Origin: Saposhnikovia divaricata
Taxonomy: Eukaryota > Streptophyta > Magnoliopsida > Apiales > Apiaceae
Length of the DNA stretch: 64,000 nucleotides
Assembly (NCBI GenBank): GCA_036435485.1
Contig: CM071597.1
Span: forward strand, 150,285,647 to 150,349,646
Reading direction: 5' to 3'
In this document: in pieces, positions 12,350-23,139 of the stretch
Layout: each line of letters begins with the position of its first letter
Numbering within the stretch: position 1 is the first letter of the stretch
Made by a program: the position numbers and the translations under genes
Notes under the pieces: model-generated
What the model saw: the letters and a program-made list of their open reading frames with translations, nothing else
Told to the model about the DNA's origin: nothing
Databases searched by the model: none

Positions 12350-13403
12350 GGGTTAATTGGCTAATACATAACTGAACTCGTGCCTAACTTGCAGTTGGGT
12401 AACTGAACTCAAAAAGCTTGCAGTCAACTCATCAAAGTAATTAAAATTTGCAATCGAGTAACGACCGTTAACTCCTTCTAACGGCTCTGACGGAAATCTG
12501 ACGTGGCATGCTTATGTGTTAAAATTTTACATGTTGTTTGCTGAGGTGGTGAAATCAAATAGATAATTATTGAAATAGATTTTAAAAATTTACAAAATAA
12601 TACCATACACACCACCATTGCCGCCATCTCCGTTCACAACTCTCCTCCGTTCACCACCCATTTCACACCATAACCCATCATCGATTCTCCCTCCTCACCG
12701 GTTCTCCCTCCTCATCGACCTCCACCAACCTGCAATTCATTCCGTTCAACAACTTCAACACCACAGTGCCTCCACCAATTTCCCTCATTCCTCCGCGAAC
12801 CAGCCGCCTACAATCAACTCACCTCCACCCATCAATTCACAACTCCTCTCCGTTTAACATTCTTTGTATATACCAGTTGAATGGGGTTAGGAGGTTGTAT
12901 GTATAGGTTGGGTATGGTTTAATATAGTAGTTGAAGGGGGCAAGGACAGGGGGAGATTAACGTGAGAGGATGGAGAGGGAGAGATGGTTCACGAAGATAA
13001 GAGAGATGGGTCCGGCGACAACAGCGGTGGGAAAAAGGGGCGGTGAGGCGCGAGAAAAGAGAGAGAGAAGAGAAAGTGGAGGGGAGAGATGTGAGAAAAA
13101 GATAAGAAAAGAAATAAGAAAAGAATTCTAAACAATTTATATTTAGGAAAATAAAAATACTTTATGTGGCAGCTGATTTGTCAATTGTGAGGAGAGAGAA
13201 ACGTCCATCTGTGGCTTATGTGTACAAAATTAACGGACCTCCGTTAAAAGTCAACGCGAGTTAACGGCGCTGCAAGTTTTCTCGTGTTTAGTGGTTCAAT
13301 CGCAATAAATTATTAGTGTACTTATCTATTTGCAAGTTTTTTGAGTTCAGTTACCCAACTGCAAGTTAGGCACGAGTTCAGTTATGTATTAGCCAATTAA
13401 CCC
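12350..13403. mobile_element. Non-autonomous Mutator-like element (MULE)
   Basis: Long terminal inverted repeats: the first and last ~74 bases match with one mismatch seen by eye, beginning GGGTTAATTGGCTAATAC. A 10-bp direct repeat TTATTTTTAA flanks the element at 12340-12349 and 13404-13413. Long TIRs with a 9-11 bp target duplication are the Mutator signature. No transposase is encoded. The interior has a C-rich open frame (12618-12857) that reads as proline/serine-rich low complexity, and a G-rich stretch (12900-13100). Confidence 0.85.
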
Positions 13404-13607
13404 TTATTTTTAAGGAGTAGTGGATGGAGTAGTGTGTATTGAATATTAATTTTTATGGCCGAAAATAAAAAACAAGAAAAGTAATTTGAATATCCTTAAA
13501 AGGAAAGTAGGAAAAGAAATATGGAACGGAGGGAGTAATGTACAAACATGCATATATTTTACAGCTACTTTTACTTCTTTTCTACCTAATTTTTTTGGTA
13601 GTTTACC

Positions 13608-14074
13608 ATTTTTTTTTAGACAAAATGACAGTTTGTAACCCCTATGTATATGGGTTTTGTCAAATTGGTCCAGATTTACGTTTTTTAGCACTTTACAACC
13701 CCTATCTTCAAATCTCACTTCATATTACAACCCCTATCTTCAAAAATGACAGTTTGTACCCCTTATATATAGAGATTTTTGACTCATTTTTGCTTGTAAA
13801 ATAGGTCAATTAGACGGGAGGGGTTGTAATATGAAGCGAGATTTGAAGATAAGGGTTACAAAGTGCTAAAAAACGTAAATGTGGACCAATTTGACAAAAC
13901 TCTTATACATAGGGGTTACAAACTGTCATTTTGTCTTTTTTTTAATATTTTGGCTTATAGTCTTTTTACAATAAGTATCTGTTCATTGACAAATCTTGTG
14001 ATAAGCGAGTATCAAATCCAGAACCTCTGAATCGACTAGAGGTAAACTTAACCAACTCAGCTACCTCAACTTCC
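13608..14074 (-). mobile_element. tRNA-derived SINE-like insertion (poly(A) tail split by a foldback)
   Basis: A 13-bp direct repeat TTGGTAGTTTACC lies at 13595-13607 and 14075-14087. Read on the minus strand, the segment starts with a tRNA-like head: a box-A-like TAGCTGAGTTGG, then a box-B-like GGTTCTGGATTTG about 35 bases on. It ends in a run of A next to the target duplication. That A-run is interrupted by the foldback element 13619-13935, leaving a body of about 140 bp. The SINE family is not recognised. Confidence 0.65.
13619..13935. mobile_element. Foldback / MULE-type MITE inside the SINE poly(A) tail
   Basis: Nearly the whole 317-bp element is two inverted arms of about 115 bp starting GACAAAATGACAGTTTG. 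A 9-bp T8A repeat flanks it (13610-13618 and 13936-13944), consistent with insertion into the A-run of the SINE. The 9-bp duplication and long arms suggest a Mutator-type MITE. Confidence 0.75.
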
Positions 14075-14385
14075 TTGGTAGTTTACCTTTTAAGTAGAAA
14101 GAATATGAATCACTGATAATTCTATTTACCATTTTCTTGTTTTCTTTTGACAGTTAGTGGGTAGCCCTCATACTGGAATCTCAATTTGATCCGATCCGAT
14201 ATGACACGTTATAATTTTGTAAATGGATTTATATAAAATAAATTTAGTTTAATAAAAATTTGATTCGATAATAATTTGATCTACTTAATATGGATATGGA
14301 TTTTACATGATCCGATTTGTTAAGAAACCGATTCGAATAAATATAATTATATAATTATATGTTTTGCTATATATTAATATTAATA

Positions 14386-15210
14386 TCTATACTATACTAT
14401 AATAAGCAAAATGGGGTATAATTTGTAGTTGGTTATCCCCTCTTTTTGGTTATCCTTTTTTTTGGTTATCCCACTATTAAAAAAGAATTAAAAATTAAAA
14501 ATTAAAAATTAAAAAATAAAACATATGCGCACGTAGTAGCTACCAATTCAACCTCCATCACTAGCTCTAAGAGATAAGATACGTATTACTACATAAAAGG
14601 TTGAAAATCAAGAAAAAGTTGATATACTGTTTTATATATAATTTGAAAAAGGATATAAATTCCACGGAGTTATGTATCTGTTATTGTATATAATTCTCTT
14701 ATTGACATTAATTAAAATTTCAGTTACAAATTAAAATCCGAGTATAAAAAATCATTTTTAATAACACATTTTTAAAAACATTACGTGCATTAAAACTATA
14801 TATATATATATATATATATCTATACTATTATATAATAATTATGTGTGGTATAATTTGGTTGTTTGGTTCAACCATTCAACCATCTAAAAGATAGTGACCG
14901 TTAGATATTTAGTAAATAGATGATACCGTTAGATCTAATAATAAGAAATATTCTATATTTTAATCCATCTCCTAAAGATACAAGGTTCGTATCCCGTCAA
15001 CAACAAATTTACATTAAGATTTTATATTATTAGTTCTAATCAATACATATCATTTATTAAATAACTATTATTATTACTAATAATTTTATTAATTAATATT
15101 ATAAAGTTAAATTATATCCATATAATAAATTATTATACTCTATTTTATTAAATTAAATAATTTTTAAAGTATTTAAAAGTAACCCGTGCTTTGCACGGGC
15201 TATAAGCTAG
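14386..15210 (+). mobile_element. Helitron(s), non-autonomous
   Basis: The 3' end is diagnostic: hairpin CCCGTGC-TTT-GCACGGG (15184-15200), then ten bases on CTAG, followed by T. Two possible 5' ends of the plant Helitron type (A|TCTATACTAT...) lie upstream, at 14386 and 14819. Either one 392-bp Helitron (14819-15210) lies next to a second 5' end, or the whole is an 825-bp element. No Rep/helicase frame is present. Confidence 0.75.
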
Positions 15211-15869
15211 TAATTATAATTATACAAATAATGTATAATTTTCTAATCACATGTGATCCAAAATCTTTTCATAAAATTTAATACTATAACTTGAAGAAAG
15301 TATTAAGTTTGTGATGAATAAGTTGTCATTGGATTGCATCTAAAATCGGATTTATGTTTCAGTTTGATTTATTTTTATACTTATAGTTCATATTTTGATC
15401 ATTCTAATTTTGTCATGTATATTAATTCTAGGACTGATACATCTTAAAATTATTTTTCAGTGTTCTACGCTTTGGATGTTAGTGTGTGCTCATACATTTT
15501 AAAATTAGTTATTTTATCATTTTATATTTTAATAGATTTTTATATTAATATAAAGTTAATTTTAAAAAAAAATTATTTGGATTGAATATTCGATCCGATT
15601 ACCCGTGATCCTAATGGAACCAATATGGATTGGTCTTTAAAAAAATTCAATACCTATCCCGATCCGAAAATATAAATGGATATTAATTAAGGCTGATCCG
15701 TTCCAAAGCCAATCCATTGACAGGTCTATTAAGGAATATTTATCTAATTTACTAGTGTTTTCTATACATTTTTTAATCAATGTAAGATGGACACATATCT
15801 ATTTTATTTTCAACAAAATTTGAACCATTATATCATATTATGAAATAGTAGATCTTATTAAATCAAAAG
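15211..15869. other. AT-rich spacer
   Basis: No gene seen. GATCCGA-rich stretches at about 14165-14330 and 15585-15710 look like two halves of an older repeat split by the Helitron, but I could not define its ends. Confidence 0.4.
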
Positions 15870-16051
15870 TGTTGTGGAATAAAAACTAGGTTATTCAATT
15901 TACGGCTAGGGTTTGTATGTATTAAATACGAGGGTTGGAGAGCTTCAAGCTTTAATGGCTGTTTCTGTGTTTCGAGACTGATCGGTCCTCACATAATGCC
16001 TACGTATCTCGTTGTTGAGAATCAAGCCAAAAACGTAGTTCTGAGAATGAG

Positions 16052-19000
16052 TGTAAGAATCCTGATTTTTTACTATTGTAAAACGACATGAATGAATAGT
16101 AATTTCACTACTTAAGAGATATGATCCCAACCACCACTTATGAATGATGAATATTTAAGATCTAAGTTCATATTATGATTTCTTAAGCGAAATAAGTGTA
16201 TGTAAAAGTCGTCGGAATTCGAAGAATCCAACTTCACCTACGACCTACGTTTTATGAGATATCGATAAATATGAGAATTATGACAGGCCCAAGGGTTATA
16301 TAATTCGAAAATGATCATGCAACCAAGGAACTAGAATAAGGAAATTAAAATGTTGGAAGGTTACTTGAAAGAGTTTTTACACCAATAACATTTTAAGGAT
16401 TACTGAAGATTGACATGGAAATTAAGGAATAAATATTGGAAAATGATAAAGGTGGCAAGAAGCCATGTAAATCCCATGCAAGCTCCATGTAATTCCATGC
16501 AAACCAACTCACTTACAAGCCAACTAAACCAACCAAACTAGAAACTATTCACTTAGGAAACAAGTTCCACAAAAAAGGGCATAAAGTAGCTTTATGGGTT
16601 GAATTTGGAGGCAATGTATGGCTCTTCTTTGACAAAAGAATGCAGCAAATATAAGGAGAGATACATGTTATATCATTATACCATTCAAATACAAAAGTAG
16701 CCAAGGCAAAAACTCTCCCCCCCTTTTGTTCTTCCATTCGACAACTACAAGAAAATGGAGAAAAAGAAAAATCAAAACCCTACCTCCACTCCCTCATAAT
16801 TCATGAAAATTTGACCACATCCCCTACACCATATAACTAAGGTATGTTCAAAATCCCATGATTTAATTTGGTGTTTAGCATGGTGAAAGAATTAGGCAAA
16901 GTTCATGATGAATAGTAAACTCAAAATGAACTCTTGTTTGGATCTTGAAGGTTAAAGTTTGTTAAGGATGTATAAGGTGTTCTTGAGGTTTATTAAGCTT
17001 GGACAAGGTTGTTAAGACTCCAAGGAAGGTATAACTTCTCACACCCATCTTAAGTTCCTAAGTTTTTAAGTTAATATGGAAGTTTGATGCAAGATGTGAC
17101 ATGTTTAAGTGGTTTTTAACATTATAAACTCTTTCATGAGGTGTAAATCTTAGATGGTGATAAATGGATGTTACCAATGGTCTTAGAGCATCCACAATGG
17201 AGTCCCATTTCACTCCTCGGGCCACGTGAAATGGGATTTTGTTAGAAAGTGGGACTGATTTTGCATTGTATAGGAAGAGGGAGAAGTGGCCAGTCCCGCC
17301 ACCCCGGGACCATCCCGTTTCATTACTTTTCTTATTTTAATTGTAACTTTACTGTGCATGTCAGCTCAAGTGCAGATAAATGTTAGGTAACATTAGAATA
17401 ATAACGTTAATATTTCTATACATTTGTAAGTTAAATGGGACCATATTTTTAAGTGGAAATGGGCTATACATTGGATGAAACTGGCCAGTTTTTTCATTTG
17501 CCCACTTTGAGATGACGGGGCATGTTAATGGGGCCAACCACAGTAAAAATTGGGACTGAGCATTGTTGATGCTCTTATAGACCTTTGATGATGGTTATAT
17601 GATTTTGATGTTGTATGGTTGCATTAAGTGGCTAGATGGAGTTCATGGAATTTGGAAATGTTCGGTTTATAGCCGTTATAATGTCGAAATTTCATTAGAT
17701 CATTTGAGCAGTTAATGCCGAATTGAACAAATGTTTTCTTGGCAAGTTTTTTGCCATAAACCAGTAGGACTTGTTTTGTAGTTTGTTTTGACACCAAGAT
17801 CATGTGATTACGATTTACGGTTTAAGAGATATGCTCGTTTTAGTGAAATCGGTTAAAACGGACGAACCATTAAAATGGACTGACTTTACAGAGCCAAACG
17901 AGCCCTTTAAAATGGTTTTTGATTATGAAAATTTTATGGGGAGTAAACTGGTCAGTGTTTAAGATCCCATAAAAATTTGGAGTAGAAATACGAAATTTTC
18001 GATTTTATAGAAATGTTTAAGTCAAGAATGCGCATGAGAAACCACTGCAGAAAGAAGCTATTTTTAGAGCAACAATTGAGCTATCAAAAAGATGTTCTTA
18101 ATTATGAAATTTGGATGAAAAATCCTATGGAAAGTTAAGAAGAAGTGAGAAAAAGAATTTCATGAAAAAGTTTATTTTTCGTTTTTATAAAAATTTTCGA
18201 ATCAAAGTTGCGCAAGTGAAAAACCCTTTTAGGGGACGATATGAGACGAACTTTAGCTTCGTTGAAAATGACCCCTAGAGAAAGTCGTTACGAAACCAAT
18301 AATTATCGAAAGTGGTTAAAGTATATCATGGACTTATAATAAGCCAAATGTGTAGTAAGGATGTATCATTACGAAGTTGTGTCTTTATGTGAATAGTCGA
18401 TTCGACGGGATCGTTTAACGAACTAACCAAACCTTATTGGTTGTTATAGATCATCACACTAGAACCAGAGCCCAGACTATTCCGACACGATCAGGCAAGT
18501 TTTTGAAACTTGTACTTCAAGTATTTCTAAACTGTTGTTGTTGTGATATAACTGCTATGAACTGCTTTAAAGTATTTTTCGAATCAGCATGAGATGTATG
18601 GTTTATTTACGAAGATATATAAACCTGATAAGTAAGTACGTATGCATAAGGCATATACATGCATACGATGATGTGCTAAGATCCTCAAGTAGGGTACAAT
18701 AATACCCATTTCTTAAGTAAAGGAGTCGGAGATATTTCGTCCGGATAAGGATATAAAAACCCGGAAGTCACCGGAGATGATATATGATGTACAATCGATT
18801 TAAAAATATTCCAATAAATATAAATTGGATATTTTCGGATTAAAAATCTCTTTGATGATATTATTGAATATAATTTAAATAATTATTAATTATCCCAAGC
18901 GGATTATTTATTTAATAAATATTATTTGAGTATTTATTAAATACTCCTGGATGATTTAAAAATCATATTAATTATTTAAAAGTTATTTAAGACTTTAAAA

Positions 19001-20414
19001 ATTATTTTAAATATTTCTAATCTTCGGAAAATTATTTAAAAAATAGTACGGGTCCCCATTTATTAATTACTAATAGTCTCACTCATCGAAATGTGTCGGT
19101 ATCACTCACGAACTTATCAAAACTCGGGAACCCAAGGTTTTGGGAGCCAGTATTAACGTTTTCTCCCTTCGCTATCTATAAGACAATAAGAAATACACCC
19201 TACCTAGTAAGGAGGCGCTCAGGTTTGACTAAGTACTCAAAAACTCTGACCAACTCCCAAGTTATGTTTTGTAATGAGCTTCCTAAGTAAATGAAATCTG
19301 TTGACTAAGTTCAACCCACATGTCAAAGTTACTTCCTCAATTATTCATGGAAGTAAAGCTAAGTAAATGTTATCAGGCCTATCAACAAGCTATGTGCTTG
19401 ATATAGAACTGTTACCAAACCTGTCAACAAGCTTTGTGCTTGGGGAACTAGATTAAATCCTATTCCAATGATGGATAGGATTCTTTAGGGGATTGGAGGA
19501 AGAGGGGGCTACGCTCTCGGGCGTAGTCCAAATATTAAGGCCCATATGCGGTTAGGGTGCAACCCGATAAGGGAACGTCGTCCTTCTACTAGTAGAAAAG
19601 CAGAGGCACGATACATTGGCTGATCACCAGATATCGTGGAAGAGGCTCCAGCATAATCACATTCTTCCAATTGGAATTGTACTGCAACACTGTAATGAAA
19701 GCCTAAGTGCTCAATTACCGATAGTGTTGACAGAGTGATGAACTATTCAAAGTACCACAGATATTCCTCATTGTATTTCTGGATAAGGAATGAAAGATGT
19801 TTAATGATGGTATAATACCAGTATAAGATATGTCATATGGTTTAAGATACAAAAATACTTTGAAAACTATTATTATATGGCTGAGCTGTATTGCTCACTC
19901 TTGCTTTTCTTTTATATATATACCACACAACAACAGATAAGCATGGCAAGAACAAGGCAGATCCTCCGCAAAAGCGTGCTAACCGGTCAGCAATTTAGGA
20001 GACTATTTACGAGGAAGGTGACGAGGCCGCACTCGGTAGCATTACCACAGGTGAGCAGACTATGTTGGATAGGTTAAAGCTTAGTTTGATTAGGTTTATT
20101 TACAAGCATGACTTATGTAAGTTTCTGAAAACCAAACCGGTTTTTGGCCGCAGATGCCTCCTTAGATGGTAATCCCTTTTAAGTTTGAACTTTTGAGACT
20201 ATGACAATTTGGGTGTATAATAACTATTTCAAGATGGTTGTAATGACTTAGTAATGATTTAATTTCGTCTCTGAGCCTATAATCTGTGAATGTTATGTTT
20301 GATTGAGGGGTCACAACAGGATAAGTTGAAGGTTAAAAATAATGTTTATTAGAAATGGGAATTAAGGACAGAGTGACAGCCTGGATCCCCGACCCCGGAT
20401 CTAGGGGTGTTACA
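16052..20414 (+). mobile_element. Element D: 4.36-kb solo LTR, chromovirus-like
   Basis: Begins TGTAAGAATCCTG, ends GGATCTAGGGGTGTTACA, with ATGAG duplicated at 16047-16051 and 20415-20419. No gag, pol, primer-binding site or polypurine tract lies inside, so a solo LTR is the simplest reading. Both ends resemble the LTR of element A (start TGTAATAACCCTAA, end GGATCTAGGGGCGTCACA). Internal blocks are shared with A too: CTTCTACTAGTAGAAAA, and a GCTGAGCT...GCTCACTCTTGCT block before a TATATA tract (about 19878-19921). It is therefore a distinct family of the same long-LTR lineage. Confidence 0.85.
17186..17574. mobile_element. Tourist-like MITE inside solo LTR D
   Basis: Inverted ends GAGCATCCACAATGG and ..CATTGTTGATGCTC, flanked by TTA (17183-17185 and 17575-17577). 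389 bp, non-coding. It inserted after D, giving a third nesting level (MITE in D in C). Confidence 0.8.
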
Positions 20415-20808
20415 ATGAGGGGTCATGCCCTTATATAGGCTTGAGAAGCCTTAGAATCGGAGTAGGGTTAGGTGACTTGGTGGGCAAGTCACCTCCTTGA
20501 GGAAGGTTCTAGACTCCTTCCTTGTAGGGAGTCTGTTTCCATATTGATTTAGGTGCCTTGGAGGCTATGTCTTGGACTCAAACAAGGAGTCGATGCCATT
20601 CACGGCCTTGATTCTAGATTGATCTTCGTTCTATGGATCAGGCCCATGTTGGAAAACAAGCTTATACCAGGCATCCCCAGTTTGGGTTGTTTCTTGGGCT
20701 TAATCATTAATTACGAATTTAATGCCCAGCTAGGGTTTCGGGCCTCATTAATGGGCTAATCAATACAACATTAAATATGTCTTTAGAGGTTATTTTTCAC
20801 CCACATCA

Positions 20809-20826
20809 TTTGCCCCCCCAACTTCT
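20809..20826 (-). other. Polypurine tract of element C
   Basis: On the minus strand AGAAGTTGGGGGGGCAAA lies directly before the TGATG start of the 3' LTR. Element B has the same tract at its 3' LTR (49313-49329), with six G instead of seven. It primes plus-strand DNA synthesis. Confidence 0.9.
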
Positions 20827-23108
20827 GGGAAAACTTGTTTTCATAGAAGTTAAGGTCATATCGGCCCTTCTCCATGTATCGTCTTATATTAAAGTGTTGA
20901 GCGACCTACACATTTACAATGACTATAACTAAAATTCTTTCCAAAGTTAGTACTTAAGAAAGTCAAACGTTCCTTGGCCTCTCGAACCCCTTTGTTAAGG
21001 TTTCTGGGCCTTTCGAGAATAGGATTAGTGCCATTTTGAGCTCGTAAACACTAATCCAAGTGCAACTCATGCATAGGATCCTCTAACATAAGTTAATTAG
21101 TGATTTATTACCCTCAACTTATCTAAGTTTGGGTTAATATCAGGTGGTCGCTGCTCGTAAGCCTTAATAAAGGCTAATTTTTGAGCAAAAGACGCTAATT
21201 CTGCCCTAATGGGGGTAAACAACCCTAAACGGGGCTATAGAGGCCTTAACCAAGGATAACTAATTCCTCCTTGGTGTAATGATTACTAGGATATCCCTTC
21301 ATAACCTTAAGATAGGTTAATTTTTGAGTGAAAGTCCTTAAACGTCGCTAATTGAGGTTAATTACCCCTAATTGCGATTAGTGAAATCCTAATCTCAAAT
21401 TTTGAAGTCAAGTTCATCCAGTAGAGATTCTTATAATCTCCTTGTTGGAGAAAGAATCACGTGAATATACCCATTTTTGTGTGCTCTCGAGAAGAAATAC
21501 GGGCCCCTGGACCTTGTTTTTAAACAAGACCTTGTTTTTCATCAGTGGTGACCCCCGAACCTCAAATTTTGAAGTCGAGCTCATATGATAGGGATTCTTA
21601 TAATCTCCTTGTTCGAAGAATAAGAATCACATGAAAACATGCATTTTTGAACGTTTTGGAGACGAAATACCACCCCTTAACCCTGTTTTCAAACAAGACC
21701 TATTTTTCAAACAAGGTTTTTTCAAAACTTCCAGAGACAATTGGGGCACCCACATAAGCTTGTAGAGGACCTTATAAGGTCCTTGATTCTCAATTTTAAA
21801 GGCCATTGGACCATTTTTGAGTGTTCAGGGTCGATTCGAAGTTCGTTTAGGGGTCCCTGTCTTCAAACATGCCCTTGTTTTCAAACAAGGGCTCCAAAAT
21901 TTCCTCCAAGGGCACCTGGTCGGCCTCACGGCCTAGGGTGCCTGGTCGGCCTCCCCTGGTCATCTGGGGCCCTCCAAATATTTATTTATTTATTTTAAAT
22001 TTTGGGGCAAAATTTGACTATTTGACTTTGACTTTTGACTTTAATTTGACTAAAATCAAATCTTGTCTTTGGCTCCCCTCCTTATTTCTAGAGTGTATTT
22101 GCCACTCCTTGGTTGTTTTTGTGATCCATGATTTCAAACAAATTGTATTTTATCGAAAGAGTATGGTACACACTAAATCATCCGTAACTTTTGACTCGTT
22201 ACTCCAAATGAGACCCACGATATATCAAATCGAAGGTTTTTCATAGCTCTAGGTCCCACAAATATGATTTATCTTATTTTCCCCACTTTTCGACCCCAAA
22301 AATGTTGTTTAGGGCATTTTTGGAGCCAAAACAGTTTTTTCATGGGTATTTCTAGTATCTGTGCGTATGTCTGAGAAACCATCAGGGCTTTAACCCTTGA
22401 ATTCATTCATGGTTGTTGGTTATCAACAACCTTTCTTTCTTATTCTAGGATATATGATTTGTGATGAAGTTCTTTTGTTCTTGCCCCCTTGTTTCAAACG
22501 GAGGAGGTCTTACTTCTTAGTTGCTTATTCAGGAAATTTCCTTATTCTTCAACACTTAGCTTCAAGCCTAGGACACCTTGATTGGTTTTTAATCTTGGTT
22601 TTGATTCTAGGATTCCAACCTTCCTGCCTTGTTTATAGAACCTTGCCTTGGTTTGAATTTAACCGATGGTTCCTGATTTGAAGCCTCGAATTCAAACAAC
22701 AAGCTTGATTTGAGGCAGACAGCCTTGTTGGCCGTCAAGGCTTAAATTTTGTGTAGATATCCCAAATTCAAGGTTCAAGCCTTTCATTTTAGAATATATC
22801 TTCAAAAAATTTCATAAAGTATTAGCTTTTTAGCTAATCCCTTGGATTAGTGCCTTAATCCTGGGTTATGGCTTAATCCTAAATTTAGACTTAATAAGCA
22901 CGGGTTAGCTTAACTTCTTGAGTTGCCAACTGTATTATTGCTTCTGTCTGTATTTCCATTCATTTATTTCATTTATTTTTACGAATTCGATCGATTATTC
23001 GACCCAACTTCAAGTTTGTCAGGTCCCTTTTTTGCCATTTTCAACTATTTTACTTGTAAACGTGGGGCATCGGAAAGATAACCTGTTATCAAAGGTCAGC
23101 CTTTTCCT
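20827..23108. other. 3' non-coding region of element C with dispersed tandem repeats
   Basis: Lies between the polypurine tract and the antisense-gene promoter. A unit of about 167 bp occurs at about 21390-21556 and 21557-21725, with a partial third copy at about 21770-21895; each ends in AAACAAGG/AAACAAGACC. At 21911-21955 are two copies of a GCCGACCAGG motif (minus strand), the same core that is amplified in element B. Open frames here (for example 21869-22246 and 22397-22681) have no protein-like features. Confidence 0.65.
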
Positions 23109-23118
23109 TATAAAAGAG
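23109..23118 (+). promoter_or_regulatory. TATA box of the antisense gene in element C
   Basis: TATAAAAGAG followed by TG. The same 12 bases stand at the equivalent place in element B (47063-47072, minus strand), upstream of the antisense frame. Conservation between diverged copies supports a real internal promoter running against gag-pol. Confidence 0.7.
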
Positions 23119-23139
23119 TGAAGGTGGAAGTCATTTCTT

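Larger units (their letters stand above)
12065..13535. mobile_element. Stowaway-like element with tandem repeats and a nested MULE
   Basis: The ends read CTCCCTTCGTTCC and the inverse of CTCCCTCCGTTCC, and homology continues into CTTTTCCT. TA flanks both sides (12063-12064 and 13536-13537). Without the 1054-bp Mutator-like insertion and its duplicated target the element would be about 0.4 kb. Its interior is mostly a degenerate tandem array (12141-12349, resuming at 13404). Confidence 0.75.
15870..20808 (-). repeat. 3' LTR of element C, split by solo LTR D
   Basis: The two parts are 15870-16051 and 20420-20808. Joined, they match the 570-bp 5' LTR at 31367-31936 over their whole length. The copies are visibly diverged (scattered substitutions), so element C is older than element B. 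The 5-bp ATGAG at the break is duplicated. Confidence 0.9.

Noticed and set aside
12618..12857. 79-codon Pro/Ser-rich frame inside the Mutator-like element
   Set aside because: Low-complexity C-rich sequence with no domain; kept only as a remark on possible gene capture.
22397..22681. 94-codon hydrophobic frame in element C
   Set aside because: Lies in the fast-evolving 3' region, with no similarity to known proteins and no counterpart in B.
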